In this document: one piece after another, positions 15,828 to 24,900 of the stretch
Layout: every line of letters begins with the position of its first letter
Numbering within the stretch: the stretch's first letter is position 1
DNA from: Chelativorans multitrophicus
GTDB taxonomy: Bacteria; Pseudomonadota; Alphaproteobacteria; Rhizobiales; Rhizobiaceae
Direction: 5' to 3'
Assembly: GCF_011317445.1 (NCBI RefSeq)
Contig: NZ_JAAAPL010000003.1
Coordinates: 62,001 to 126,000 of the forward strand
Length of the DNA: 64,000 bases
Program-made: the position numbers and the translations under genes
The notes under the pieces: model-generated
Databases searched by the model: none
Told to the model about the DNA's origin: nothing
Seen by the model: the letters and a program-made list of their open reading frames with translations, nothing else

Positions 15828-17138
15828 TTATTTGATGTAGCCGGCGCGTTTCATCTCACGTTCGGACACGTTCTGCGCCTGGGCAAGCGCGTCGTCGACC
15901 GACATCTGGCCGGCGAGCGCGGCAGAGAAGAGCTGGCCCACCGTGGTGCCGAGCCCCTGGAATTCCGGGATCGCCACGAACTGCACGCCCACATAAGGCA
16001 CGGGCTTGACCGTCGGATTGGTCGGATCGGCGGCTTCGATGGACTTGAGCGTCAGATCCGCGAAGGGCGCGGCCTCCTGATATTCCGGGTTCTCATAGAG
16101 CGAGGTGCGTGTACCTGGAGGCACATTGGCCCAGCCCTCCTCGGAAGCCACGAGCTGGAGATATTCCTTGCTCGTCGCCCAGGAGATGAACTTCTGCGCG
16201 GCCTCCGCCTTTTGCGTACCGGCCGGTACGGCCAGCGACCAGGCCCACAGCCAGTTCGCGCGCTTGCCAAGCCCCTTGTCCGGCGCAAGTGCGTAGCCCA
16301 CCTGATCGGCCACGGTGCTGTCCTCGGGATCCGAGACGAAGGAAGCGGCCACAGTGGCGTCGATCCACATGCCGCACTTGCCCTGCTGGAACAGCGCCAG
16401 GTTCTCGTTAAAGCCGTTGGAGGAAGCCCCGGACGGCCCGGCGTCCTTCATCAGGTCCACGTAGAACTGCAGCGTATCCTTCCACTCCGGCTGGTCGAAT
16501 TGCGGCTGCCAGTTTTCATCGAACCAGCGTGCTCCAAAGCTATTGGACATGGCGGTGAGGAAAGCCATGTTCTCGCCCCATCCCGCCTTTCCGCGCAGGC
16601 AGATGCCGTTGATCTCCGCATTGCGGTCCGTCATCTTGCGCGCGGCATCGGCGACGAAGTCCCAGGTCGGCGCTTCCGGCATTGTGAGGCCCGCCTTCTC
16701 CATCAAATCCTTGCGGTACATGATGAAGGAGCTTTCGCCGTAGAAGGGTGCCGCATAGAGCGTTTCGTCAACCGAAAGGCCGCTGCGGATGGCCGGCAGA
16801 AGGTCATCCGTATCGTAACCTTCCCCGAGATTGTCGAGCGGCAGGAGCCAGTCCTGCTTTGCCCAGATCGGCACCTCGTAGGTACCGATGGTCATCACGT
16901 CATACTGCCCGCCCTTGGTGGCGATATCGGTCGTGACGCGCTCGCGCAGCACATTCTCCTCCAGCGTCACCCACTGGAGATCGATATCGGGGTTCTTGGA
17001 CGTGAAATCGTTCGCGAGCCTCTGCATGCGGATCATATCGCCATTATTAACGGTGGCGATCGTCAGCGTTTCGGCATTGGCGGTGGAGGTCATAAGGCCG
17101 GCAGAGGCCAGCCCGAGCACAAAAACTGATATTCTCAT
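15828..17138 (-). CDS. smoE: Polyol-binding periplasmic protein (SmoE-like)
   Basis: This 436-aa extracellular solute-binding protein of family 1 has a signal peptide (MRISVFVLGLASAGLMTSTANA) and a mature start ETLTIATVNNGDMIRMQ, typical of sorbitol/mannitol binding proteins. A long hairpin follows. It is the first gene of the polyol operon, read from a good sigma-70-like promoter at 17187-17214. Confidence 0.9.
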   Translation of the reverse strand: MRISVFVLGLASAGLMTSTANAETLTIATVNNGDMIRMQRLANDFTSKNPDIDLQWVTLEENVLRERVTTDIATKGGQYDVMTIGTYEVPIWAKQDWLLPLDNLGEGYDTDDLLPAIRSGLSVDETLYAAPFYGESSFIMYRKDLMEKAGLTMPEAPTWDFVADAARKMTDRNAEINGICLRGKAGWGENMAFLTAMSNSFGARWFDENWQPQFDQPEWKDTLQFYVDLMKDAGPSGASSNGFNENLALFQQGKCGMWIDATVAASFVSDPEDSTVADQVGYALAPDKGLGKRANWLWAWSLAVPAGTQKAEAAQKFISWATSKEYLQLVASEEGWANVPPGTRTSLYENPEYQEAAPFADLTLKSIEAADPTNPTVKPVPYVGVQFVAIPEFQGLGTTVGQLFSAALAGQMSVDDALAQAQNVSEREMKRAGYIK

Positions 17139-17164
17139 CGAAATTCCTCCCTATCAAAGGGTGA

Positions 17165-17175
17165 GCATTTGCCTT
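17165..17175 (-). promoter_or_regulatory. Candidate SmoC operator in the smoE promoter
   Basis: The minus strand reads AAGGCAAATGC here. The same 11-mer is found upstream of smoC (18268-18278). It lies just downstream of the -10 box, where a bound repressor would block initiation. A TGAGCA element occurs beside it at 17162 and again at 17181. Confidence 0.45.
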
Positions 17176-17186
17176 TGATATGAGCA

Positions 17187-17214
17187 ATTATTCGGCTTAG
17201 GCCAAAGATGTCAA
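17187..17214 (-). promoter_or_regulatory. Sigma-70-like promoter of smoE
   Basis: Read on the minus strand: TTGACA (-35, 17209-17214), a 16-base spacer and AATAAT (-10, 17187-17192). The expected start of transcription is near 17180, about 40 bases before the smoE ATG. Confidence 0.6.
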
Positions 17215-17280
17215 TGTTGATTCGATGCTGCGTTGCAGCAATCCGTGTGGGAATGGCGGGTTTTTAATGGTGAATCCGGG

Positions 17281-18222
17281 TCAGGCCAGCAGCGCTGCGG
17301 CGGTTCGCTCGTCTGTGATGAGGCCGTTGACCAGCCTCCGCACGAGCGCCGCGTGGATGGCCTTGAGTTTGCGCTCGCCCATGGCGCTGGCGATGACAAG
17401 GTTGCGCTCGCGCGATGGGATCGGCGCGCTCGCCACGCGATCGTTGGTGATGCCTTCGACGAGGCGTCCGTCGCGGTCGAACGCCCAGCCGACGATCTCT
17501 CCGACCGCACCCGTCTTTTGCAGTGCCTTCAGCTCGGCCTCTGAAATGAAGCCGTCGATGAAAAGCGGTGCCTCGGCTCCCAGATCTCCGATGCCGACGA
17601 AGGTCACATCGGCCCGCGCCGCCAGTTCGAGCGTGGCCCGGATCATCGGCTGCTTGTGCAGCATCTCGCGCTCCTCGCGCGAGGAGGCGATCACCGGCAG
17701 GGGCATCGGGTAGCTGCGCGCCTTAGCCCGGTCGGCCATGGTATAGATGACGTTGTAGTAGGCGGCGGAACCGTCCGGCGCGATATTTCCGGTTAGCGAC
17801 ACGACCTTATGCTGCGAGCAGTCCATCGCCGGTAGCTGTTCGATTGCGGCCTTCAGCGTGCGGCCTGTGCCGATCGCCATTACGATCGGGGCAGGCGAGC
17901 TCAGCCGCTTCTCAATCTCGGCCGCCGTCGCCTCGGCAATCCCAATTGTCGTGGATATAGAGTCAGGGTCGCTCGGCACCACCTCGATATAATCGAGAGC
18001 GAAGCGCGATCTCAACTTCGCCGCAAGCTCCAGGCAGCTTGCGATCGAATGATCCAGCCTTACCCTTACCAAGCCTTCCGAAACCGCCAGCGAAACAAGC
18101 CGCTGCGCCGTTTGGCGCGAGATGCCGAGCTTAGAGGCAATCTGGTCCTGCGTATTGCCGGCGACATAATACAGCCACCCGGCACGCGCAGCATCGTCCA
18201 GTCGTATTGTCTTTGTTTTCAT
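17281..18222 (-). CDS. smoC: SorC/DeoR-type sugar-responsive regulator (SmoC-like)
   Basis: This 313-aa regulator has an N-terminal helix-turn-helix (NTQDQIASKLGISRQTAQRL) and a C-terminal sugar-phosphate-binding domain of the SorC family, including the VMAIGTGRTLKAAIEQ loop and FVGIGDLGAEAP. ATG 18222 follows GGTAGGTGAT. It lies upstream of and in line with smoE and likely senses a phosphorylated polyol metabolite to control the operon and itself. GCAAATGC elements in both promoters are candidate binding sites. Confidence 0.88.
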   Translation of the reverse strand: MKTKTIRLDDAARAGWLYYVAGNTQDQIASKLGISRQTAQRLVSLAVSEGLVRVRLDHSIASCLELAAKLRSRFALDYIEVVPSDPDSISTTIGIAEATAAEIEKRLSSPAPIVMAIGTGRTLKAAIEQLPAMDCSQHKVVSLTGNIAPDGSAAYYNVIYTMADRAKARSYPMPLPVIASSREEREMLHKQPMIRATLELAARADVTFVGIGDLGAEAPLFIDGFISEAELKALQKTGAVGEIVGWAFDRDGRLVEGITNDRVASAPIPSRERNLVIASAMGERKLKAIHAALVRRLVNGLITDERTAAALLA

Positions 18223-18267
18223 ATCACCTACCACCCCTAAATTTTTGCAGGTGGCGCTGACGCCGTC

Positions 18268-18298
18268 AAGGCAAATGCCGATTGACTGAGCAAATGCT
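18268..18298. promoter_or_regulatory. Paired GCAAATGC motifs upstream of smoC
   Basis: GCAAATGC occurs at 18271-18278 (inside AAGGCAAATGC) and at 18290-18297 (inside GAGCAAATGCT), 19 bases apart, 46-76 bases before the smoC start. The first extended copy is identical to the one in the smoE promoter. Probable autoregulatory SmoC sites. Confidence 0.45.
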
Positions 18299-18643
18299 AC
18301 ACTTTGGTGGACTACGTCGAGATCGAAAAAGCGGGGTGCCGCGACTGGCCGCGAGAGACTGGACTGTCTGTGGGCGGCAGCGAACGGGCACTGGTGATCG
18401 CGGAATTTCGGGCAGCCACTGCGGCAACCGGCGCGGCGATCTTGGAGTTCTTCGAGACTTGCAGCACCACAGAACGGGCGTGCAGGGTGTCACCTATGCT
18501 CCGCCGGTGGTGCCTATGGCGGCTCTTTTTCAGCCGCCGGTTCTGACATGAACACCGGGGCGAGAGCATGGCGGATTTTTCCGCCACGGCTTCGAAAGGT
18601 TGATGGCGTCTATCCTCGTTTCAAGACGCTCGCAGCGCTCCAG
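18299..18643. other. Intergenic region with two T-loop hairpins
   Basis: No convincing gene. GGCGGCT-CTTTTTC-AGCCGCC (18518-18538) and TGGCGGA-TTTT-TCCGCCA (18569-18586) are two perfect 7-bp stem-loops with T-rich loops on the plus strand, both preceded by ATGG-type context. They lie between the smoC promoter and the 3' end of the next minus-strand gene, so they may terminate the upstream SDR operon or be remnants of a repeat. Confidence 0.4.
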
Positions 18644-19432
18644 CTACGGCATTGCCTGACCGCCATTCACCTCGATCGTTTGACCGGTGATGTAGCCGCT
18701 CAACAAGTCAGAAGCGAGGAATAGGAAAGAACCAACGCAATCCGACGGCGCTCCAAGGCGGCCTTGCGGAATGGTGGCCAGCGCGGCCTTAAGCTGTTCA
18801 GGCGTCGAGTCCCGTTCATGGAACCGCGTCTCGATTACCCCCGGGGATACCGCGTTCACGCGAATGCCGCTGGAGATCACTTCGCGGGCGAGGCCACGGG
18901 TAAAACTCGATACGAAAGCTTTGCTGGAGGCGTAGAGCCCGACTCCGCCTCCGCCCCCGGTGCGCGCAACGATCGAGGATGTATTGATAATGAAGCCCCC
19001 GTTCTTCCGCAGCCATGGGAGAGCGGCGCGGCACGCCACGAGAACGGATTTTGCATTGAGATCCATGACGGCGTCGTAATGCTCTTCGGTCACGTCCGCA
19101 TAGAGGATGCGGCCGAGCATGCTGCCGGCATTGTTGACCAGCCCATCGAGCCTCCCGAAATGGTTTGCCGTCTCATCCACGATCCGACGCATCTCATCCG
19201 GAACAGAAACATCGCCTCTGACGAGGAAAGTCTTGCCGCCGCCAACGGCGATGTCTTCCGCGAGCGCCGAGGCCTCGGCGGCGCTTGTATTGTAGTGGAT
19301 TCCCACGGAACTGCCCTGCTCGGCGAAAGCGCGTGCGACAGCCGCTCCTATGCCGGTCGACGCGCCGGTGACGAGGACGACCTTGCCGGCCAGGTCCGGG
19401 ATCAAGACTGTAGAGTGTTTCGTGCGCTCCAT
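18644..19432 (-). CDS. SDR-family oxidoreductase
   Basis: This 262-aa classical SDR has TGASTGIG (cofactor), NNAG, and catalytic Ser (NTSSIVARTGGGGG) and YASSK. The C-terminus SGYITGQTIEVNGGQAMP is typical of 3-oxoacyl-ACP-reductase-like sugar dehydrogenases. It is the last gene of a minus-strand unit with a lactonase and a CUT1 sugar importer, so oxidation of the imported sugar or of a derivative is likely. The substrate is not evident. Confidence 0.82.
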   Translation of the reverse strand: MERTKHSTVLIPDLAGKVVLVTGASTGIGAAVARAFAEQGSSVGIHYNTSAAEASALAEDIAVGGGKTFLVRGDVSVPDEMRRIVDETANHFGRLDGLVNNAGSMLGRILYADVTEEHYDAVMDLNAKSVLVACRAALPWLRKNGGFIINTSSIVARTGGGGGVGLYASSKAFVSSFTRGLAREVISSGIRVNAVSPGVIETRFHERDSTPEQLKAALATIPQGRLGAPSDCVGSFLFLASDLLSGYITGQTIEVNGGQAMP

Positions 19433-19529
19433 TTTCTTTCCTTTTTCACTTAGCCAACCGCAACCCGCAAATGCGCCGGCGGCCGGCCGTTCCGCTCAGC
19501 CTGACAAAACGAAGGAGGGACAACGGGTT

Positions 19530-20474
19530 TCAGCCCTTGACGCCGCCAGCGGTAAGGCCCTCTACGAACCGGCGCTGCAAAAACAGGAAAGCGATAACGA
19601 CCGGCGCAATCGCCAGCATCGCAAAGGCCATGAACTGCCCCCACCAGACGCCCGTAGGCTCCTGGATGTAACGGACAAGTCCAACCTGCACCGTCCGCAT
19701 CTCTTCCTGTGTGGTCAACATTGCGCCGATAAGAAAGTCATTCCAGACAAACATGAATATCAGCATGGACGTGGCAGCAAGACCGGGCCGCATCAGCGGA
19801 AGCACCACGCGCATGAACGCGCCAAAACGGGAACATCCGTCAATCATTGCAGCCTCTTCGAGTTCGGCGGGGATGCCGTCAAGAAAGCCTCTGATGAACC
19901 AGACGGCTTGCGGAATCATCCATGCGGTGTAGACGACGATCAGGACGAAATATCCATTGAGCAGATTGGCCTGCACAGCGATCGTATAGATCGGTATGAG
20001 AATGGATATGCCGGGGATCATGCTCGACGCCAGCAGGAGAAGCAGGATGCTCGTCTTTCCGCGGAATTTGAAGCGGGCGGCAGCGTAGGCAGCCGGCGTG
20101 GCGACCAACAGGCAGATTACGATCGTGCTGATGGCGAGCAACGCGCTATTCAAGAAGAAGCGCTTGATCTCGGGCCGGATCAAGAGCCCGGTATAGTGCT
20201 CGAGTGTAAACGGACTGGGCCACCAGACCGGCGGATAGGCGGCGATCTGCGACTGCACCTTGAGGGATGTCGATAAGCCCCAGAGAATCGGGGCAAGCGC
20301 GAAGACACAGCCAAGAACAAGAACCACATAGGTCAAGATTTCAGTCAGCTTCCGGCGCCGCGGTTCGGACAACAGGCCGGGTCCCCTTCGGACTGCCTCC
20401 GGCGTCCGAGCCTTCGGAGGAAGGCGCTTTATGCTCACGCGGCCGGAATCCATCACGCTACGTGCGTCCGCCAT
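19530..20474 (-). CDS. Sugar ABC importer permease (MalG type)
   Basis: This 314-aa permease has six hydrophobic segments after an unusually long, basic cytoplasmic N-terminus (about 40 residues). The EAA loop is AELEEAAMIDGCSRFGAFMR. It starts 2 bases after the stop of the other permease gene. It belongs to the CUT1 importer of carbohydrates with the binding protein at 21414 and probably the ATPase encoded apart at 24901. Confidence 0.9.
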   Translation of the reverse strand: MADARSVMDSGRVSIKRLPPKARTPEAVRRGPGLLSEPRRRKLTEILTYVVLVLGCVFALAPILWGLSTSLKVQSQIAAYPPVWWPSPFTLEHYTGLLIRPEIKRFFLNSALLAISTIVICLLVATPAAYAAARFKFRGKTSILLLLLASSMIPGISILIPIYTIAVQANLLNGYFVLIVVYTAWMIPQAVWFIRGFLDGIPAELEEAAMIDGCSRFGAFMRVVLPLMRPGLAATSMLIFMFVWNDFLIGAMLTTQEEMRTVQVGLVRYIQEPTGVWWGQFMAFAMLAIAPVVIAFLFLQRRFVEGLTAGGVKG

Positions 20475-20476
20475 GA

Positions 20477-21346
20477 TCAGCGCTCCTCCATGTGCGACTG
20501 CCGCAACACGCGGATGTACGACATACTAAAGATGATGTTCAGGACGAAGATGATGACGCCCGCGCAAGCGGCGCTGGCAAGTTTGAAGTTAAAGAACCCG
20601 TCCTCGAAAACGAACAGGCTGAGCGTCTGCGTTGTGCCGAGCGGCCCACCACCGGTCATGACGTACAAAAGCGTGACCATGTTCACCACTTGCAGCGTCA
20701 TCACGATCAAAGTAGTCATGATTGTGCTTTTTATCCACGGAATGGAGATGTGCCAGATTTGGCGCCAGCCTGAGCATCCATCGATCTGGGCCGCATCGTA
20801 GAGTTCCTTGGGAACGGTTTGGAGCGCAGCCAGGAAGAGCACCATCGGCAAGGGATAGCTCATCCAAGCGTTCACGGCCGTGACGATCCAGATCGTCCAG
20901 TTCGGTTCGGAGAGGAAGAGAATGCTTGGCAGGCCGAGTTGTTCGAGAATGAAATTGCCCGGCCCGTAGGAGGGATTGAGAATCCACATCCAAAGCATCG
21001 CCGTGACCGACTGGGACAATGCCCAAGGCAAGATGAGCACTGTCCGGAAGAATGCGCTGAAGCGGATGGGTTGGTTCAGCAGAAGTGCAAAAGCCAGTCC
21101 CATCGGGATGATCAGAACGACAGATCCGAACGTGAACTTCATCGTGGCGACAAGCGCCTGCGCGAATTCCGGATTCAGGAAGAGCCTGCGATAATTGTCG
21201 AGGCCGACAAAGTTCAGCTTCTGGAAGAAGGACGTTCTGTGCAGGCTGATATCAACGGCGTAGTAGGCCGGATAGAAAGAAATGCCGAGGGCTATTATCA
21301 ACGCCGGCGCGAGGAGCGCATAGGGCGAGAACCGATTGGTGAGCAT
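20477..21346 (-). CDS. Sugar ABC importer permease (MalF type)
   Basis: This 289-aa permease has six membrane segments and the EAA loop ELYDAAQIDGCSGWRQIWHI. ATG 21346 was preferred to an upstream TTG at 21364; GGAGG lies 11 bases before it. Cognate partner of the MalG-type permease. The hairpin at 21369-21400 separates it from the binding-protein gene. Confidence 0.9.
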   Translation of the reverse strand: MLTNRFSPYALLAPALIIALGISFYPAYYAVDISLHRTSFFQKLNFVGLDNYRRLFLNPEFAQALVATMKFTFGSVVLIIPMGLAFALLLNQPIRFSAFFRTVLILPWALSQSVTAMLWMWILNPSYGPGNFILEQLGLPSILFLSEPNWTIWIVTAVNAWMSYPLPMVLFLAALQTVPKELYDAAQIDGCSGWRQIWHISIPWIKSTIMTTLIVMTLQVVNMVTLLYVMTGGGPLGTTQTLSLFVFEDGFFNFKLASAACAGVIIFVLNIIFSMSYIRVLRQSHMEER

Positions 21347-21368
21347 GGAGCGTCCTGCCTCCAAAAGG

Positions 21369-21400
21369 CGGCAGCAACACCCCTCAGGATGCTGCTGCCG
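21369..21400 (-). other. Stem-loop after the sugar-binding-protein gene
   Basis: CGGCAGCA (21369-21376) pairs with TGCTGCCG (21393-21400) over a 16-base loop, in the 67-base gap between binding protein and permease. It is the same arrangement as after smoE. Confidence 0.5.
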
Positions 21401-21413
21401 AAGAAATTTCCAC

Positions 21414-22679
21414 CTAGTACGGAGCTTGGTACTGCTTCGTCACGCTGTCGAACGCATCTTCAGGCGATACGTCATTCAGGATGACCTGCTGGGCCGCCTG
21501 CGCCATCAATTGGCTGAGCTCGACGAAATTGTCCGGGTAATTGCTTACCACGCCGTGCTTGGTGATGTAGTCTTTCCAGGCAACGACCGCCGCGGCCTCG
21601 GGCTGCTCAAACCATGGATCGTCGTAGGCTTCGAGCCTGGTGGGGAGTTCCCCGCCCTGAGCGATGTTTAGCTGCGCTTCCTTTGACATCATGAACCTGA
21701 TGAAACGCGCAGCCTCGTCGGGATGCTTTGCGTTTACGCCCATGGACAGGAGCCAGCCGCGCACATTGACTTCGCCTTCCTTGCCGGGTTCCACGGTGGG
21801 CGGAGGTGCCCATCCCAGATTGTCCCCAGCGCCCTTGGCCGCAATCGTCGAGAAGCGGTGAGTGCCGATCATGCCCATGCCGATCGTGCCGGCGGCGAGA
21901 CCCTCGGTTACGGTATTGTAGGTGGTCTCGACCACGGCCGGTGTCGCAGCATTGCATTCACTGACGAGACGCTTGAGTGTGGCGAGGAACCCCACGCCAA
22001 TATTCCGGTCGAGGTTCACCTTGCCGTCCTCGCCGAAGAGGCGGCCGCCGGCATTGAGGAAGTAGGTCTCCATCAACTCGTTGAGGATGTTGGCCTGATC
22101 GCTTTCCGAGATGCCAAAGCTGAAACCCATCACCTTGGGGCTTGTCACCTTCTTCGCCTCAGAACAAACCTCGTCCCAGGTCTTGGGGACCTGCGCGCCG
22201 GCGGGATCGAGAAGATCCTTCCTGTAAAGCATCGCGCTGAACCGGTACTCAAGCGGCATGCCATATTTCTTGCCGTCGACCACGCCCGACTTGTCCCAGG
22301 GCAAAAGCCATCCTTCCTTGTCGGCTTCCGTCATGTACTGATCCAGCGGCTGGATCGATCCCGCCGCCACGTGCCGCTGCAGATAGATGTTGAAGACACG
22401 GGTCACGTCGGGAGAATTGCCCGCCGAAGCGCTCTGGATCAGATTGGGATCCAGCAGGGGAGGCGGAATTATCTCGACCCGCACCTTGATGTCCGGATTT
22501 TGGGCTTCGAAGGCCTCCAGGTTCTTTTTAAATGCCTCGCCCCGTGGGGAACCGTCGCCCGGCTGCTGGATGTCCCAGAGCACTATTTCAGTCTGCTGCG
22601 CATGGGCAGGCAAGGCCATGCCTCCCATGAATGCCGCAAGGCCCGCAGCGATCAAGAATTTAGACCTAATGCTTTGCAT
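21414..22679 (-). CDS. Sugar-binding periplasmic protein (CUT1 importer)
   Basis: This 421-aa family-1 solute-binding protein has a signal peptide ending ALPAHAQ and the mature start QTEIVLWDIQQPGDGSP. The body shows the usual family pattern (SPDVTRVFN; ARFIRFMMSKEAQLNIAQGG). It delivers a mono- or oligosaccharide-like ligand to the two permeases downstream. The gene follows the lactonase after a 128-base gap containing a small hairpin. The ligand is not predictable from sequence; the nearby lactonase, dehydratase and aldolase genes suggest an aldose or sugar acid. Confidence 0.9.
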   Translation of the reverse strand: MQSIRSKFLIAAGLAAFMGGMALPAHAQQTEIVLWDIQQPGDGSPRGEAFKKNLEAFEAQNPDIKVRVEIIPPPLLDPNLIQSASAGNSPDVTRVFNIYLQRHVAAGSIQPLDQYMTEADKEGWLLPWDKSGVVDGKKYGMPLEYRFSAMLYRKDLLDPAGAQVPKTWDEVCSEAKKVTSPKVMGFSFGISESDQANILNELMETYFLNAGGRLFGEDGKVNLDRNIGVGFLATLKRLVSECNAATPAVVETTYNTVTEGLAAGTIGMGMIGTHRFSTIAAKGAGDNLGWAPPPTVEPGKEGEVNVRGWLLSMGVNAKHPDEAARFIRFMMSKEAQLNIAQGGELPTRLEAYDDPWFEQPEAAAVVAWKDYITKHGVVSNYPDNFVELSQLMAQAAQQVILNDVSPEDAFDSVTKQYQAPY

Positions 22680-22718
22680 GGTACTCCTCCCTTCATTCCC
22701 TCCCGATCAGTTGATCCG

Positions 22719-22736
22719 TCAACGGCTCGCCGTTGA
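22719..22736 (-). other. Small hairpin between lactonase and binding-protein genes
   Basis: TCAACGG-CTCG-CCGTTGA is a perfect 7-bp stem with a 4-base loop, 40 bases upstream of the binding-protein ATG. It could be an operator or mRNA structure. Confidence 0.35.
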
Positions 22737-22807
22737 AAGACATCCTGGCGAATCCTTATCCCGTTCGCCGGACCCTGAAACCATCTCCCCTCATTGAGTG
22801 ACGCCAT

Positions 22808-23779
22808 TCAGAGACTAAAATGCGGCCTCAGTCCGCCCGTGTGCCAATCGGTCGCCACGACGTCACCAAGCGAGGAGCGCGTGACATAGGCGACTGCGGA
22901 ATCCGCACCACCAAAGCAGATGTTCGTCGTGAATGGGTCGCCCATCGCCACTTCCCTAACGAGCGTGCCGTCTGGCCGAAACGCTACGATGCTGCCGGGA
23001 AACTGGGCGGCGACGCAGATATTGCCGTCTCGGTCGACCGCCAGGCTGTCGAAACGGCGAAAGCCCGGAAGGCCTGCGACCAGGCGTGCGCCCGTCGGCG
23101 ACGGGAATGGTTCTTTACGAACCTTTCCCGGCGAAAGGATTTCAAACGCCCAAAGCCGTGCCGTTTCGGTCTCGGCAACGTACAGTTCGCTGTCGTCCGG
23201 CGAGAGGCCTATTCCGTTCGGCGTCAGGAATCCGTATGCCACCTCTATGATCGAACGCCCGTCCGGAGTCGCATAATATACCCCACCATGGTCACGATCA
23301 CGGGCGCGTGCCTTGCCCATATCCGTGAAATAGAAGCCGCCAAACCGATCGAAAACCAGATCGTTCGGGCTTCGCAAGGGATGGCCGTCGCAGCTGTCAT
23401 AGAGCAGGGAAACCTCGCCCGTGTCAGGAACAATTCTCTGAATACGACCGCCCTTGTAGTCGGGCGGCTGCCCAGCCGGTCGCCTGTATCCGTCCTCCTG
23501 ACGCCAGGCGACGCCTCCGTTATTACATAGGTAGAGTGCGCCATCAGGGCCGAAGGCAAGCCCGTTGGGTCCACCCTCGACCTCGGCCACGACGGTGCGG
23601 CGTCCATTTGGGTCGAAGGAAAGTACGGTGCCACCGGCAATCTCGACCACGAAAAGCGTACTGTCCGACAGGACAACCGGACCTTCGGGAAAGCGCAAAC
23701 CATCGGCCACGCGCCGGAGTGCCGGGTCGCCGGAATACTGATCAGCGCGCAATACGGAAGAAGTCAACCCTGCATACAT
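22808..23779 (-). CDS. SMP-30/gluconolactonase-family lactonase
   Basis: This 323-aa six-bladed beta-propeller of the SMP-30 family has FPEGPVV (metal-ligand Glu), RSPNDLVFDRFGGFYFTD (Asn/Asp) and TPNGIGLSPDDSELYVAE. Members hydrolyse sugar lactones with a divalent metal. ATG 23779 was used; a GTG at 23812 would add 11 residues. No signal peptide. In the same direction as the sugar importer, it probably opens the aldonolactone made by a neighbouring SDR. SMP-30 proteins are functionally diverse, so the substrate is tentative. Confidence 0.85.
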   Translation of the reverse strand: MYAGLTSSVLRADQYSGDPALRRVADGLRFPEGPVVLSDSTLFVVEIAGGTVLSFDPNGRRTVVAEVEGGPNGLAFGPDGALYLCNNGGVAWRQEDGYRRPAGQPPDYKGGRIQRIVPDTGEVSLLYDSCDGHPLRSPNDLVFDRFGGFYFTDMGKARARDRDHGGVYYATPDGRSIIEVAYGFLTPNGIGLSPDDSELYVAETETARLWAFEILSPGKVRKEPFPSPTGARLVAGLPGFRRFDSLAVDRDGNICVAAQFPGSIVAFRPDGTLVREVAMGDPFTTNICFGGADSAVAYVTRSSLGDVVATDWHTGGLRPHFSL

Positions 23780-23919
23780 TCTGTATGATCCAGTTGTCTG
23801 TAGCCGCTTCACCCGCGGCCAACTGTAAAATTATTGTTGCATGGTGCTCCCATGGTGCCGTGAACGTAGTCGTCAAACTATATAACAAACTCGCCATCCA
23901 CCTCGATATTCGCCATCGA

Positions 23920-23933
23920 CCTGACCCGTCAGG
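23920..23933. promoter_or_regulatory. Palindrome in the lactonase/SDR divergent promoter
   Basis: CCTGAC-CC-GTCAGG lies in the 281-base divergent region (23780-24060), extended outward by GA/GGTC pairs. A candidate operator for a regulator of both directions; the cognate protein is unknown. Confidence 0.35.
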
Positions 23934-24060
23934 CTGGTCGACAGTCTGCTGAACTTTGTCGCTTTCGTTCAGGACGTTCCCTGCTGCCGCCTGCATCTAC
24001 TCAGGGCATCCGAATGCTTTCGCGTTCGGGGGAAATTTCAAGGGAAAGTGAAAGAGACTG

Positions 24061-24804
24061 ATGAGATTCCTGGCAGACGAGACAGTGGTTGTAACCGGAT
24101 CATCGAGCGGAATTGGCGCTTCAGTTGCCCGTGCCTTTGCACGGGAGGGCGCTAAGGTCGTCATTACCGGAAGACGCAAGGAACGTCTGGACGAACTTGC
24201 GCAGGAACTCACGAATGACGGCGGACAGATCGAACCGGTTGCGGGGGATATCACCGTCCGCGAGGAGGTGGATCGTCTTTTCGAGCGCTGCAAGCAGCGC
24301 TTCGGACCGGTTTCGATCCTGGTGAATTGCGCCGGCATTATGCTCGCCAGCCGGTTCGAGCGCGGTCAAATCGACGACTGGGAGTACATGAACAAGCTCA
24401 ATGTCATGTCGCTCTTCTACACGTCCTATCGCGCAATCGATCAGATGAAATCGAACGGAGGCGGCAGCATCATTCATATCGGCAGCAGCGCAGCCCTTCG
24501 GCAGAGGCCGCTCACTGGCGCATATGCAGGCACCAAGGCAGCGATCCGCGCCGCGGCGGATTCAATGCGGCAGGAAGTGATCGAGCACAAGATACGTGTC
24601 TGCACGATTATGCCGGGGGCCGTTGCCACCGATCTTGTCAGTCACATTACCGATCCCGAGTCTCAGGCGGGTTTCGCACAGGTGCTCAAGATGGAACGGC
24701 TTCAGGCCGAGGATATCGCAAACATCGTGACGTTCGTGGCGCGGCAGCCGGCCTATGTCAACATCAACGAGGTCGTCGTGCGCCCCTTAGCGCAGCAACT
24801 GTGA
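24061..24804 (+). CDS. SDR-family dehydrogenase
   Basis: This 247-aa SDR has TGSSSGIG, NCAG, GSSAALRQ and YAGTK. It resembles the NADP-dependent YdfG-like branch (IMPGAVATDL, then VNINEVVVRP at the C-terminus). It is divergent from the lactonase and 96 bases upstream of the importer ATPase. Likely oxidises or reduces a pathway sugar, 3-hydroxy acid or aldehyde intermediate. Confidence 0.83.
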   Translation: MRFLADETVVVTGSSSGIGASVARAFAREGAKVVITGRRKERLDELAQELTNDGGQIEPVAGDITVREEVDRLFERCKQRFGPVSILVNCAGIMLASRFERGQIDDWEYMNKLNVMSLFYTSYRAIDQMKSNGGGSIIHIGSSAALRQRPLTGAYAGTKAAIRAAADSMRQEVIEHKIRVCTIMPGAVATDLVSHITDPESQAGFAQVLKMERLQAEDIANIVTFVARQPAYVNINEVVVRPLAQQL

Positions 24805-24900
24805 GCAGGCACTTTCAGGCGGATCCAAGAAGGATCGCCACGCGGGATCGGGCCATAGTCTGCGAAGAGGTGTGGAAGAAGAACCAAGGGAGGAGCAGCA

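Noticed and set aside
15759-17129. 456-aa plus-strand ORF opposite smoE
   Set aside because: Mirror of the high-GC smoE codons; smoE has signal peptide, RBS and family match.
18282-18551. Plus- and minus-strand ORFs of about 90 aa in the smoC-SDR gap
   Set aside because: Composition is biased, no RBS, and the stretch contains operator motifs and hairpins instead.
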